The position numbers and the translations under genes are program-made. The notes below the pieces were generated by a model, which did not search any database, was not told the origin of the DNA, and worked only from the letters and a program-made list of their open reading frames with translations. A stretch of DNA of 64,000 bases, taken from contig CM070873.1 in the NCBI GenBank assembly GCA_036365515.1, forward strand, positions 69,438,529 through 69,502,528, read 5' to 3'. Below are positions 33,555-47,332 of this stretch, one piece after another (position 1 is the first letter of the stretch; every line of letters begins with the position of its first letter). Origin of the DNA: Torymus aiolomorphi (lineage: Eukaryota; Arthropoda; Insecta; Hymenoptera; Torymidae).

Positions 33555-33702
33555 AGGAAATTCATCAGTCTAGGCCCAAAGTCGACAAGTTTCTTAGGGA
33601 GCTAAAACATAAATTATATTCTATAGATTTAAAAGAAGCCAATGAAGCCATCGACGATTTGCAAGAACCACTTTTTAATAGATTGTATAGAAAAAAAAAA
33701 TA
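33555..33702 (+). pseudogene. Unidentified coding fragment, paralogue 1
   Basis: Following a TTATAG acceptor-like site at 33551-33556 the frame reads KVDKFLRELKHKLYSIDLKE, then DDLQEPLFNRLYRKKK and a stop. It resembles the next fragment (33800-33957), so the pair is probably a duplicated exon. The protein family is not recognised; proximity to transposon debris suggests a transposon-encoded origin. Confidence 0.4.
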
Positions 33703-33799
33703 ATGTAATAATATTAAATAAAGAAAAATTAATTAATAATTCGGACTCGGGCAGCCGGATCGAGCGTAGCTGAGAGAGCAAACTGAGCAGAGAGCGTGA

Positions 33800-33957
33800 G
33801 GTAAGTAATGAAAAAGCCAAGGAGAAAGTTGAGGGATTTCTCGGACATCTTAGAAGCAAATTATATAAAATTGATGAGGATGCAGCCGGAGCCTCCGCCG
33901 GAGTCTCAATTGACGAGTTCGAACCACTAATATATCAAACAAACTCGACTCGGGCGT
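33800..33957 (+). pseudogene. Unidentified coding fragment, paralogue 2
   Basis: The frame reads EKAKEKVEGFLGHLRSKLYK, then IDEDAAGASAGVSIDEFEPL and a stop. FLxxLxxKLYxID and the later EPLI/EPLF are shared with 33555-33702. No family recognised. Confidence 0.4.
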
Positions 33958-34145
33958 GAATCACCCACTTCGTGCCCTTGGTACGTAATGTACTAATGCG
34001 TCATGTTAAAGATAGTAAAGTAAGTCCTTTCAGTCATATCATCTCAAATTTTTTTAATTTTTTATCCAAACAATTTTTTAGGTTCAAATAACATTATATA
34101 ATTGAAAAATTCAATAAAAATATTTGACTTCTTGAAAATTTTTAG

Positions 34146-34367
34146 GTGTATGACAGCCTTAATAAAAATTTATGGTTAACTTTTTCGCAAAAGTGCCCAC
34201 AATATTCGTATTCAGAGTGTCAAAATACATTAGAAAAACCTAGGTTCATCCATGAACTTGAATCGGCCATGGCCACCCCATATATCAAACCCGGACTACT
34301 AGCTTTTTTTAATAAAGTAGTGCATAATTATAATAGAAAATACACGGCAATGGGGGTGAAATCTTAA
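34146..34367 (+). CDS. Unidentified small coding fragment
   Basis: A 73-residue frame (MYDSLNKNLWLTFSQKCPQY, later PGLLAFFNKVVHNYNRKYTA). It has protein-like composition and follows an intron-like AT-rich stretch ending TTTTTAG at 34139-34145, so it may be the next exon of the same gene as the two fragments upstream. No family recognised. The GC-rich sequence after its stop (34380-34520) contains short stems but no recognised RNA. Confidence 0.35.
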   Translation: MYDSLNKNLWLTFSQKCPQYSYSECQNTLEKPRFIHELESAMATPYIKPGLLAFFNKVVHNYNRKYTAMGVKS

Positions 34368-34529
34368 TAGTTATCCTTTAGTGGTCGGTTATCATGAGGA
34401 TCGTCTATCGAGAGTAGACGAGCGGGTAATGCGGACTGCCGGGGCCGCACATCTATTTAATACCGACGCCCTGCTTGGAAAGCAGTGAGTACGTGACATG
34501 AAGTTTCTCGCCGCCTAGGGCGAGCCCTC

Positions 34530-34935
34530 AAAAAAGCCAACTTTGAAGTTACAGGCGAAGAAAAGCCGACAAACGGCTATACCGCGAAAAAAAACAGTTT
34601 GCGCCCTCCCAGACGAAGAAAAGTCAGTTTGACTTTTCTCAAACAAAAGTAATATTTAGTTCGTACTTTATAGATAACATTCAGATAATAAGATAAGAGA
34701 AAGATAAATTGGTAGCCAAAAAGATAACAAAAAAATAAAAAGATAACCAACAAGATAAAAATCTTCTTAAAAAAATAAGAAAAATGATTAGATAAGTCGA
34801 TTAGATAATTAGTAGATGATTAGATGTCGTCAGTTGGGATGTTTCCTCCAGGAACGGCGCAAACTGGCTTTTTTCGCGGTATAGCTGTTAGTTGGATTTT
34901 CTTCGCCTGCAACTTCAAAGTTGACTTTTTCTCGT
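34530..34935. repeat. Inverted repeat with GATAA-rich loop
   Basis: The left arm AACTTTGAAGTTACAGGCGA with GGCTATACCGCG (34541-34610) pairs with CGCGGTATAGCTGTTAG and TCGCCTGCAACTTCAAAGTT at 34875-34921. The loop (34660-34810) is an irregular run of GATAA words, mostly AGATAA. A possible small foldback element. Confidence 0.6.
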
Positions 34936-35330
34936 ACCGCGCAACGAACTACACTCTGACTAGAACGGTACTTTCAGCGCGAAGAGCTCGAATGGAAAAT
35001 AATATATACTTTTGAATAATTTTAATTAATTATTTGTATTTTACTTTATACATTATTCTAGAAACCCTATGAAGATAATATCGATGTAAATAAAAGGCTG
35101 AGCATACCTATAATAGATTTTTGTAAATTTTATGTTGTCGATGTTTTTTACGTAATGTCAATTTTTCTGGATTTATTAAGTAATTGAGAAACGTCTAAAA
35201 TTAAAAGTTCTTTTATAAAAACTGCCACACAGCTTAATTTACTCAACATGATAATACGTATAAGTATATAATGAGTATACTAATAGTATATCATGTATAC
35301 ACTCCGTAATCGATACTTTACGATCCACCC
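34936..35330. other. AT-rich interval without recognisable feature
   Basis: No feature is supported. Confidence 0.3.
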
Positions 35331-36150
35331 AATAACATGTATTTTCGACTTTCGTTTTTTCACTCCACCCCACTTCACTCGACGTGCGCTAAGTCTTTAA
35401 CGCGCGACACTAACTCTCTTATACCCTCGTAAAAACTCATGTTTTTCTGATAACTCGCTAAGCCACCTACCTCCACCGCATGCATATACCGCACTTGCAT
35501 TATCCGCCAAAGCAAATCCTCTTAAAGCATTTCTCCACCCTCGCGACACACACACACCTATATCCCCTTCGCAGAAAAATAAAAAACCTCCGACTCGCGC
35601 ATCCAAAACGGATAATACACTCGTCGAATCTCCATCCTCCCCCTTACTTATTTTTATGCAAAACAAATTAAAAGCGAAGTAGCATCCACGATCCATTAGG
35701 CGTCGCAGGTATTATTCCAGCGCCCCTGATCCGCGCGTGACATTTTGTCATGTCGGGCGCGGGGACGAGACGAGATGACACCATGTACTTTAAAACGTGT
35801 ATATAGTGTAGTGTCGCATATATAGAAAGGGAGGTTTCAAGGGTGGCTATTATATATGGGAGAGTACGACGACCCGGATTTCGCTCCAGGCTGTGCGTGC
35901 AGTAATCTCGAGGGCTAATGGCACGCGTCGCGGCGCGCAACGAGCCCTTGAACTTTTTATTTTGTCAGCAAACACGTTTTGTTGCTGCGGGGATTTGACG
36001 ATGTTTGGTTCGGGGGCCGATGTGTGCCGGCCGGCGGTGGAGCGAGCGAGCGAGCGAGCGATGCGAACGAAATCCCATAAGTAAAAATTATTACGAGAAA
36101 CGGAGGGTATCTTGGTGGTTGAAGAAATTCTACAATGCGAATCGTTCGTA
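35330..36150. promoter_or_regulatory. CpG island with C-to-G skew switch (island 6)
   Basis: C-rich 35350-35650, CpG-dense 35700-36000, G-rich 36000-36150. Contains GTATATAGTGTAG near 35800, a TATATATGGGAG near 35852 and a GAGC repeat at 36041-36061. Frames on either strand show no domain. Confidence 0.5.
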
Positions 36151-36939
36151 GTATTATGTGTGGTAACTGCGATGCTTATGGGGTATACAGTAATTTGATG
36201 AAGTTGTAAATTATTGTCTCGTTGGTAAAAAAAAGGGAGATTTTATTTAAGGTTTTTTGCACATGTTTTGAAATAATATAATTTACTATTTATTATTTAT
36301 GAGTATGTGCAAAGCCTTTACGATTAAGTAAATCTATATTTACTTCATGTGCCATCATACACGAAAACCTTTTATTATGTGACCCGCCGGTATTTATATT
36401 AAATCATTTAGAATTCTTCCAAATTATTATTAGTTGGAATTTCAATAATTATTTTATTTTTAAATGTACTGCATATGTTTTTGTTGATCATTTATGTCGT
36501 TTACATTTAATAGCATGTAAATTAAAACTGACTGATACTGAAAACAAATAACTAAATAATAATATCCCTGTTCGTATAATATTGTTTGTAATTATTGATT
36601 TATATATGTGCGAAAACAAAATTATTTTACCTCAAAGGCCAAATAAATAGCAGCCCATCGCAAATATTAACGAAAAATGACAAGATTTTTGTTGATTTTG
36701 TCAAATACAATTTGTAAATATTCTCAATTTCACATATGGCTGGCAATTATTCATTTTTCCAAACATAAATTCACCAAGTATTTTCTACGTTTTATTTGAA
36801 AATTATTCAAAATTCATACAATATAAACTCTTTCATTTACATCATGACAGATGATTTTATATCATTGTACGGAAATATTTATAGACCACATTATAAAAAC
36901 CGTAAATATTTCTAAAAATCATGAGAAAACCGTAACAAT
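36151..36939. other. AT-rich interval without recognisable feature
   Basis: No feature is supported. Confidence 0.35.
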
Positions 36940-37525
36940 TCAAATCAACCACACAATTCACGATTTCCTCGAAATCCAAACTAATCGCAAAAGAGATAAT
37001 ACTAGAACCCAAAAGAATCACCCTATACCCCTCGCACCGTAACCATATAGGTTATTAACTGAGGTTACACACACACGCTCACGTTCGCAAGCAATACGCG
37101 CGTAGGGAAGCCGCGCGTTAAAACAACACGACGCGATTCCGAGCCTCCCCCTCGCGCTGTATACACGCGAAAAAGCGCTGTGCGAGAGTAATTCGTTCGC
37201 CTAGCGAACGCGCGCGCCGGAAATCCAAACACGCGCAGGGGAAGGCTAATTACCAAGGACAACAATCGCAAGGACAACGACGAGTCTTTTTCGGTTAATC
37301 CACGGAGAGAATCCTTAAATTGAGGATGATAGGAGGCGGGAGAGTGTTTTCGAGGCGCATTGTGCGCTAATGGAGAGTGCGTGTGCGGGGGTAGTTTTAT
37401 CGGCGTGGCAAATACGATGGGGATATGTCGGAGCGTGAATGTGCTTTGCGATGCGAGGTATTGGGGGATTGATTTTGATGGTGGAGTTTGAATGACGGTA
37501 TCAAGGGTGGCTTGTTTAATTTATG
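36940..37525. promoter_or_regulatory. CpG island with C-to-G skew switch (island 7)
   Basis: C-rich 36950-37150, CpG-dense 37075-37230 (GCGCGTTAAAACAACACG near 37113), then strongly G-rich 37310-37510. One of the clearest switches in the window. Confidence 0.55.
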
Positions 37526-38369
37526 CGGTTGAATGGGAATCCGTAGGAGCAAAAGTATAAGTGAAAATGAAACCTTAAATCTACTTTACTGGAGTATTTT
37601 TTTTTCTTTCAAATTTAAACGAAGTCTCTCAATTTGGAGATTATTCACTAAATTTTTTTCAGTGCACAGTCGAGCACTGGTACAAGATAGTGAATATACA
37701 CTATTTATTCAGTGTTATTGGATTTTCACTAAAATATTGCGTATTATATGTACTAAAAAAATAGTGTTTACGCATTATTTTGCAACAGTGCCCGACTTAG
37801 CACTGAAAATAATTTCAAGAGTAGATTTAGTGATTATTAAAAATAAAAGAAGAGAATGAATTTAAGCGTAGGTACTACGATTATTGAATCATTGTTCATG
37901 TTTAAGTACTGGGGTATTTAAGTACTGAAAATATAAAACGCCTCTAGCTGCTATTTGCATGTCAGATTTACATCCAATATCCAAAATAACCCAACAAATG
38001 AATTTGTTATTTTCTCCATAAAGTTCGTTTTAGAAAAAATGAAACAAGATTTGACAATGATTGATAACGTATATTTAATGCATGAAAAATTCGAAAAAGT
38101 TTATATACATTTCATATGATTACGGTTTAAAATCAGAAATTTGTTTCTACGTGGTACTTAACTGTTTGAAAATTAGTACTACAAAGGTATTGTTACTGAT
38201 GATGGAAGTCTTTTCACTATATATAATCTATACAAATCGTCAACACTTCTGACCCGCAAAAGACTTTCGGCGACTCAGGGGATTTGTCGCACCATGCCAA
38301 AGTCAAAGTTAAACAATCGCTTCTAAAACTTGTTCCTTTTAATATAAGGAAACCGGATACCGAATACTT
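37526..38369. other. AT-rich interval with a possible small MITE
   Basis: AAATCTACTTTACTGG near 37577 roughly pairs with AGAGTAGATTTAGTG near 37818. Between them, CAGTG and CACTA words alternate in both orientations (for example GTCGAGCACTGG and CCCGACTTAGCACTG). No gene is supported; the 108-aa frame at 37533-37859 is a by-product. Confidence 0.35.
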
Positions 38370-38756
38370 TATCTACCCCCCTCTAGACTCATAACTTTGG
38401 GAGGCCCTAAAAACTAAAACCCCGCCACACTTTCTGGCGCCCCGCGTTAAACGCCAAAATGTTAGGATTGAGCTATCGCAATTTTTGGAATAAAAAATAA
38501 TAGACCCAGCCTCAAACTGACACTATACCAACATAGCCAAGGCCGCCACCACCCGGCTTTCTGCTAATCATCCTGATATTGCAATTGTACCACTAGCCTG
38601 TTATTTTGCATATTCACACGGATATCCATCGCTAACGGTATTAAATAATTGACGCTTCCCAAGTACCATTTATTATTATTCCCTTATGTTTCTATACTAA
38701 AATCTACTTATATGCTAATAAAACAATGTATCACTGGTAACTTTAAACCCGTCACA
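38370..38756 (-). mobile_element. LTR retrotransposon remnant: one LTR with primer-binding site
   Basis: On the minus strand a 297-bp segment (38756 to 38460) starts TGTGACGGG and ends CCTAACA. It is followed at once by TTTTGGCGTTTAACGCGGGG, which resembles the tRNA primer-binding region after a 5' LTR, and then a short leader. A CATATAAGTAG word could be the LTR TATA box. No second LTR or pol frame is seen, so the call rests on the TG...CA ends and the putative primer-binding site. Confidence 0.4.
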
Positions 38757-39425
38757 CCCTATCCTAAATAAGACTTCCTCAATCGACAAACACCGCAGCG
38801 TGTCATTTCTATTTACCAACCCTTCCGCCCACCCCATACACACATTCAATTATACGCGCACACCCATTATTCAACCCCTTCTTCGTCTCAATCACATTAT
38901 CGTATGAAATGATTACCCAACAATACACACACACGCGCGCTGCAGCGAGGCGCTTGCGCATTCACCATATACACTCCGCGAGCGTTGAACATTAAAACGC
39001 GCACTAGCGCGCGCCCGGGATCACGATATCAATGTCGCCCCGGGACACTGCCGCTGACAGCGCAATTATCTCTCCTCACACTTGCGGTCGCCCTTCCCCC
39101 CTTCGAAATCTCGCCTACGCGGCGGCCCCTTGACTTACGCCATTGTGCGCCGCGTCGTTATTATCTTCCGCCCGAGCGTCTCTCTCTCTCTCTCTTCCGC
39201 GCGCGCCCACCATGGCTGCCAAGTGACGTAGTATGGTGGTGCGTACGGGGGAGGAAGAGCGTGAGGATGAGATTACGATTGGCTTTTGCGTCGATGGCCT
39301 TTTTATAAGGAGGAAATCATTATACGGCGTGGTGATTTTTTTGTTAGAAGGTGCAGTGTGTGGAGGTGGAGTGTACGGAATGTGTGGTGTTGTATGGGAA
39401 GTGTTGAATAGGAGATTATACAAGA
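38757..39425. promoter_or_regulatory. CpG island with C-to-G skew switch (island 8)
   Basis: C-rich 38757-38930, CpG-dense 38935-39220 (CATTAAAACGCGCAC near 38990), a (CT)n at 39179-39196, then G-rich 39230-39425. The 107-aa and 102-aa frames crossing it have no domain. Confidence 0.55.
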
Positions 39426-39680
39426 AGAATTTAGTATTGTATTAGCTATCATTTTCATTTTGGTCATTGATTATTCAATAATTAAAAATATGTAACAGAT
39501 GCAACGTTCAAAATACTAAAAAGGTAGCAGTGATTTGACAAAATTTTTATATTTTATATTGAAAGAAGTAAGAAAAAGCTTATTATATATAATATAATAT
39601 CAATATCTTTACATTGAGAAATTTTTTTCGAATGAAACTTTTTGATTTGCGTAGTAGAATTAAAATAGCTTTTAATCAAG

Positions 39681-39822
<142 letters not shown>

Positions 39823-40070
39823 CAAGTGATACATTAAAAAGATACAATAATCTAAAAGATCTGGTTAACCCATTTCAATGTATAATAGTAGGAACGTCGT
39901 CTCGTTCCTTCGGGCTTCTTTTATACTTGCCTTCGGAGCACTTCCGCGCTCCTTGATAAGTACAGAATTAATTAAGATTCTTTATTCCCATCTCTACTAT
40001 GATATAAAATATAAAATGGCCATTGTATAGCCTGAAAAGCGGGGCAAAAGTGGCGTCTGATTCCCTCTTT

Positions 40071-40183
40071 TACTTTATTCCCGCATAACGCGAGAATAAA
40101 GTAAATTAGCAGGAATAAAGTAATTTAGCGGGAACAAAGTAATTCAGCGGGAATAAAGTAAATTAGCGGGAATAAAGTAACTT
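40071..40183. repeat. 19-bp minisatellite following a hairpin
   Basis: TTTACTTTATTCCCGC at 40070 pairs with GCGAGAATAAAGTAAA at 40089. The second arm is then repeated in tandem about five times as AGCGGGAATAAAGTAAATT-like units of 19 bp up to 40183. Confidence 0.8.
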
Positions 40184-40699
40184 AGTCTAATTTATTACGT
40201 TTATGGTGTATTGGGTTAAAACTAACAAAATTATAACACATAAATACAAAATAACTTTTCAAATCTATGAAGCTGCCACAGTGGCGATGGGAATAAATAA
40301 AGTCGATCATTCCCTTGGGTGATCCCTCGCTTCGCTATGCTCGCTCGAGAACTCACCCCCCGGGAATAATCTGCAACTTTAGTACCTTTTGTTACATAAT
40401 GTACTATTATGTTGCTTCAAAATAAAAACTGTCATACGTATTCTTATACGTATGGCAGTAAAATATTACAATTGCCATTATACAATGTGAAAAATTCGTA
40501 TCAAATGCTTTTCCTTTGAATTTATATACTTTGTATTAAATCATAAGTTTTCTTGTTAAATTCAATTTTAGAAAGTCTGAGAAATCCTTACACGTATAAT
40601 ATGAATTTAATAAATACGCATTTCAAAGAACATTTCATCCCTCAAATTCCAGGATCCAACATGATAATTTATTAAAATATTATAATCACAGCATAATTA

Positions 40700-40700
<1 letters not shown>
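40184..40700. other. AT-rich interval with one hairpin-family core
   Basis: CCCTCGCTTCGC with ATGCTCGCTCG follows at 40326-40348, then CCCCCCGGGAATAATC and TTACATAATGTACTATT at 40393-40409. The core and end motif match the dispersed hairpin family; its boundaries are unclear. No gene. Confidence 0.4.
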
Positions 40701-41770
<1,070 letters not shown>

Positions 41771-42063
41771 GTTGGATTTTTGACACTTTCAGTATATTAA
41801 GGTGGTTGTATATCGCAGTGAATAATTTAAGATCATTCCAAAAATTCAATATGTTCTTCTTTGATTGATTTTCTCCTTAAATGATAAAGAATAGAGTTTG
41901 TGAAAGGTGACGTTCTATTTTAGATCAATTCAAAAAATTATACAAAATTTTCATTTCTTTTAGAAAAAATTTTTATACATAAAAAGAAGATTCATTTATT
42001 TTGATTATAGTTTTGAAAATAAAAGAGCCACGCCGATGTTTAATTTAAAATGTATAAAAATAT

Positions 42064-42820
42064 CTGTGGCTTCCCGGAATAACGAAGTAACCCACTTGTA
42101 TGTGTTTTCGAGAAATCGACGTTTTAAAATTTCTGTCATGACACTTCATATGTAAGATCGAATTGCGCGAGATGAGTCATAACAATGTAGACTTTTACAA
42201 AGCTATAGAGTATCTTTCGAACTCCACTATCAGCTGCTAGAATACATTTTTATTCTTTGTATAAACAAACAAAACAATGCAGTTAAGTCGTTATTCCGGT
42301 AACTGTGCAGTTAAGCGGTTTAAGGAAATTGTTCAAATAAGATAAATAACATAGTTATTTCTACACTTAAAACATAGAATACGAATTCTTTTTTAAATAT
42401 TCATTCCCACGCATGCGCCTCCCAACGGAATATGCGTCTAGTCAACGGAATTCGGTATACTGAATACTGAACGTTACTTGGTTACTGTTTATGCACACAC
42501 GCTACATCGCCCGACAATCAAAGCTGTTGTGTTACCTTTGATCTTTGTTGCTATAAAAATAGGTATGTCATAATCTATTTATTGCATAGTATTAACTTCA
42601 AAATGGTGCTTGTAATTAAATATAAATATTCAGCTAAGTCGTTCTTCCGGGCACAGGTGCAGTTAAGTGGTTATGCACTTAGCTGATATTTGCTCTTTGA
42701 ACGCGTTTCAGATTTCTGGACCAAGTCTACATGAAAAAGGGCAGTTAGAAGGTATAAATTCCGGTGCTAACTCAATGTTGATCCCCAAGTGGGTTAGGTC
42801 ATTATTCCTGAAAGCCACAG
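42064..42820. mobile_element. Non-autonomous DNA element, CTGTGGCTT ends
   Basis: The left end CTGTGGCTTCCCGGAATAA (and on to AACCCACTTG) is mirrored by CAAGTGGGTTAGG and TTATTCCTGAAAGCCACAG at the right end. ATAT lies on both sides (42060-42063, 42821-42824), so TA or ATAT may be duplicated. Internal copies of the end word occur as CGTTATTCCGGTAACTG near 42291 and CGTTCTTCCGGGCACAG near 42640, each followed by TGCAGTTAAG. No coding frame. Confidence 0.65.
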
Positions 42821-43029
42821 ATATAATATCCTCCTGTTTTTTACTAAAATTTCGATAAAGTATTATTTCATACATTTGTTGTTTTACTTTGTAATACCTA
42901 AAATATTTAACAGTGAACAAAGTTGAGAAAGGATGATCTCTGTTGGATAGTTTACAATTTTCAACGATTCAAAAAACTTCGATTTGCAAAGTTTTTTCAT
43001 TCATTAAGCCAATTTTACACTACTTCCGT

Positions 43030-43735
43030 ATAATTATTTATTTACATAAAAATTCGATCCACTGCTGCCCTTTCATTTTCCCAAATACTGCATATTCAAC
43101 CATAACACTTTTCATCGCCAATACATCTCTTCCATCACGCACAAAAGAAATCGCGACAATTTAAAAACCCGGATCTCCCGTCAAGATAAACCCTGCACGC
43201 GCCACGCGTCAATCCACCGACGCACACATAAAACCCCGCGAGCGCGAAGCCGTTAGACAGTTTCACACCGAGTATAATATGTATACACTCGCATATACCT
43301 ATATGGCTATCTACTCATCGCGTGCATTACGCAAAGTGACAGCTCGACTCTCCGAGCTGGGGCGTTACCAGGGCGCGCTGGAAGCCTTCTACCTACGCGC
43401 CGCTGATGTATCTGTATCTCTCCGGGTTTGATTAAAAGGCGCACTCGTGCAGGTGTGTATTATATATGTATATACATACACGTACTATACGCCGAGATTT
43501 GAACGCGCGGTGTAAAGCTACTAATGCACTGATGCAAATAACGAGAGAGCGAATCGTCGGGTGTGTGATTCCGAGAGAAAGTGGAGAGACGGGGAGGCTG
43601 AGAGCGTTGGAAAGTGTGATATACGGAGGAGTGCGTGGGTAAGGATAATTCTGCGATTTCAAAGTTGGGTTTTATAACAGCGAGTGAGGATGAAGCGGTT
43701 TTGTTTTTCTTTTTGTGGTAAAGAACGGCCTTGAT
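43030..43735. promoter_or_regulatory. CpG island with C-to-G skew switch (island 10)
   Basis: C-rich 43060-43230, CpG-dense 43190-43420, G-rich 43550-43735. TATA-like words TATATACCTATATGG near 43293 and TATTATATATGTATATAC near 43457. Minus-strand frames here are not convincing. Confidence 0.5.
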
Positions 43736-43748
43736 GGGGAAATGCGTA

Positions 43749-44002
43749 CACGGAGAAAAATAACGTAGGAAAAATTGCCATATATGATTGTAAGTCGAGG
43801 ATAGACTGAAATCCTCCACAAAATTGCCATAATTTATGCTAAAAATTGCCATAAATTTATAGTAATTTTTACAATGTAGGAAAAATTGCCATAAATTTAT
43901 GGCAATTTTTACCATAAATTATGGCAATTTTGTGGAGGATTTCAGTCTGTCCTCGACTTACAATCAAATATGGTAATTTTTCCTATGTTATTTTTCTCCG
44001 TG
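43749..44002. mobile_element. Palindromic MITE, CACGGAGAAAAAT ends, TA duplication
   Basis: The 254-bp element starts CACGGAGAAAAATAAC and ends GTTATTTTTCTCCGTG, flanked by TA on both sides. The two halves pair almost fully through AAAAATTGCCATAAATTTAT and GTCGAGGATAGACTGAAATC. A TA duplication and near-complete palindrome point to a Tc1/mariner-related MITE. A related copy is at 29660-29910. Confidence 0.85.
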
Positions 44003-44518
44003 TACTGAAAAAGGTTCCAATGTTTTTTTCAGAATACGTTTTGCTTTAATCTTTCGGTGGTTTTGGTGAAGTGAGTTATTATAATTATTTTGAATAAATA
44101 ATTGATTATAGAAAATGCAGGTCATTTCAGAAAGAGTTTTTAAAAAGTTTTAATTAAAGGATATTACATTATTATAGAGGAAATCATATTTTAAATTAAA
44201 AAATTTATTAAATATATTTCAAGTCAGAATTGCAAATATTGTAATGTCGAACGCTGGTAAAGAAAATACATCAAAAAATAAATAAAATAAAATAATAAAA
44301 AATACATAAAATACAAAATCAACCTTGCAACATTTCACTTGTCAGGATGTAAATTACATAATGCTACAAAACTTTTATAAACGAACTATTGAATTTCTTC
44401 TTTAAATTATTCCCCCTTGCCGTCATCAAAAAGTAATAAACCACATACATCGTTCCCCAATAAAATAATTCGAATCACCACACCGATTCATCCATTAAGA
44501 ATCGTGACCGCCCACTAT
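44003..44518. other. AT-rich interval without recognisable feature
   Basis: No feature is supported. Confidence 0.35.
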
Positions 44519-45239
<721 letters not shown>

Positions 45240-45960
45240 CCATGCCAAACGAAAAATTCTTCCAAAACTATATTCCCTCCCTGAAAAAAAAACAAAATGA
45301 AAAAAAAATCACCGTGCCCCCAAAACCTCCCAATCAAAAACCCTCTCTGCATGCTCTCACACGGCAACAACTCCAATAATTCAGCGGCGCAAAAAAAACG
45401 ACGACTATCGCGCGCGCACCTCCACAAAGGCATTCGAACATTCCGAATCGACGACTCGCTCTGCCTCGTCGATATATATAGGTGTACGACTGCCGGCGCC
45501 GGCGGCGATGGAAAAAAAATCCGAAAAGAGAAGAACGCCACCGAGAGAAAAAGTATAAGTATACATCGTACAGAAGACGGGGAGGAAAGCGACGGCGGCG
45601 CCCCTCCGGAGGGGGACGAGCGCGTTCATTGGTCGATGCGAAGGTGAGAGCGGGGCGTGGCGTTGAGAATCCCGCGACGTTGACTTCCCCTCCGCACTGG
45701 ATTCCCCCTTCTTCGATGGAGGGGGTAGGTATACAGCGCCACTGCTGCTGCTGTCTGCTAGCAGGCGAATCAATTGCTTTGAGAAAGAAGTGCACCGATG
45801 TCGTTTTCCGAGAACGGGGGCTGAGTTTTTTCGAGTCTTTTGTGATTTGAATATAATGATGATAATGGCGAGGGCAACGGAGAAGATTGATATGTTAAAC
45901 GGGTGTAATGGTGTTATGAAGATGATGTCGCTGCAAGGGTGATGTCTATACCGTTTGACT

Positions 45961-46559
45961 GCTGGTTCTTATTATATTTGAGATTGTTAAATTTGCGCAT
46001 ATCTTTGTGGGTAATATTCGTCTTTTCATATACCTATTATTCTATTTTTTCATTTTAGTTATACTTTTACACTTTTTTTAAGTAGATCTTATTTTTCCAA
46101 ATATTTAATAATATTTTTTATTTAATCTGTGTTTCTGAATAATTTTTATAATATTATGAGGAAATTACTGTAGAACGAAACTCTCAAACAAAATATGAGC
46201 CGTATCTGAGTAAACCATTCGCTATTTTTATAAAATCTGATAAATATAAATATAATTAATTTATTGAATATTCAGATCTATCGGAATTCTAATGATAAAT
46301 GCTTCATCTTTGTTTACCACACCTGCTTTATTATTGTTCAATTAGTTTCTTCATCGTTTTATTAACATCGATAAAACAATGTAAATTTCTTTATTTTCAA
46401 TTATTCATGTAATGCACCAACAACAGATTCAAATAAAACAAAATAAAATTAATCATTGTTCCTAAGATAATTTCAATAGAACTAATAGAGCCATCTCTTT
46501 ACATAAGATAGGAATCTTTACTATAAGCATCTCCATCCTCTACAGAAAACCCTTTTACG
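45961..46559. other. AT-rich interval without recognisable feature
   Basis: No feature is supported. Confidence 0.35.
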
Positions 46560-47270
46560 CACGCCCGAGATAATTTCTTTATATAATATGAATTTATTAT
46601 TCACTGTCTCGCGCAAAAACTCGCGCGTTCCCTCATTGCAGTATTACAAAGTGTCTCGCGCATTCCCTCATTACAGCATTACAAAGCGCACGACAAATAA
46701 AGAATCTTCGCAAAAAGATTCTTATAAAAATGTCGCCTCTCCTCTTCATCCCCTCTCCACCCCCTTTCCCACTCTCTTTGCCTCTACCATACCTCTCTCT
46801 TTCTCTCTCCCCTCCTCTTCACTCTCACTCCCCACTTCTGGATCCTACCCCTTGCCACAAGGGTGGAGAACGACTGCGCGCTTGCGTACCCGTGTTTAGC
46901 GATGGATAATCGCCTCTCGCATTAATGCCGCTCCGCTACTCTCCTCTCTCCCTCTCACTCGCTCGCTCTGTCTCGTTCCCCACTTTGATGTGATGTGCGA
47001 GCTTTGACCATCATCGCGCCATCGCGTTCGAGCGAACGGGGAAATTCCTCGTCGCTGCCGTGATGTATATATGTGATGCGTATACGCTATACAGCGCGGG
47101 ATAATCGAAAGCGACGCGAGTTGGCGGAAGAGAATTCGAGCGATCTCGCCAGAGGCGATTTTTTGGGATATACAGAGGGAGAAAGATGGAGAGAAGAGGG
47201 TCGAAAGATATGGGCGAGGTGTCGATGCGTCCGTAAGAGGAAAGATTGTTTCATTACAGAAGTGTGATGT
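46560..47270. promoter_or_regulatory. CpG island with C-to-G skew switch (island 12)
   Basis: The left flank 46735-46850 is almost pure pyrimidine, the centre (46870-47050) CpG-dense with CTCGCATTAATGCCGC at 46915, and the right flank (47150-47240) strongly purine-rich. GTGTCTCGCGCATTCCCTCA-like phrases repeat near 46610-46680. No exon is recognised. Confidence 0.55.
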
Positions 47271-47332
47271 GTATTCTAATTCGGAATGGTTGGGTATTTA
47301 TAATAAAGTATAATTTTTATTCGCTAAAGTGA

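Noticed and set aside
34380..34520. Structured RNA after a short coding fragment
   Set aside because: Short stems are visible but no known RNA fold could be recognised.
45334..45850. Several overlapping 116-153 residue frames on both strands
   Set aside because: Typical chance frames of a GC-rich island; mutually exclusive and without motifs.
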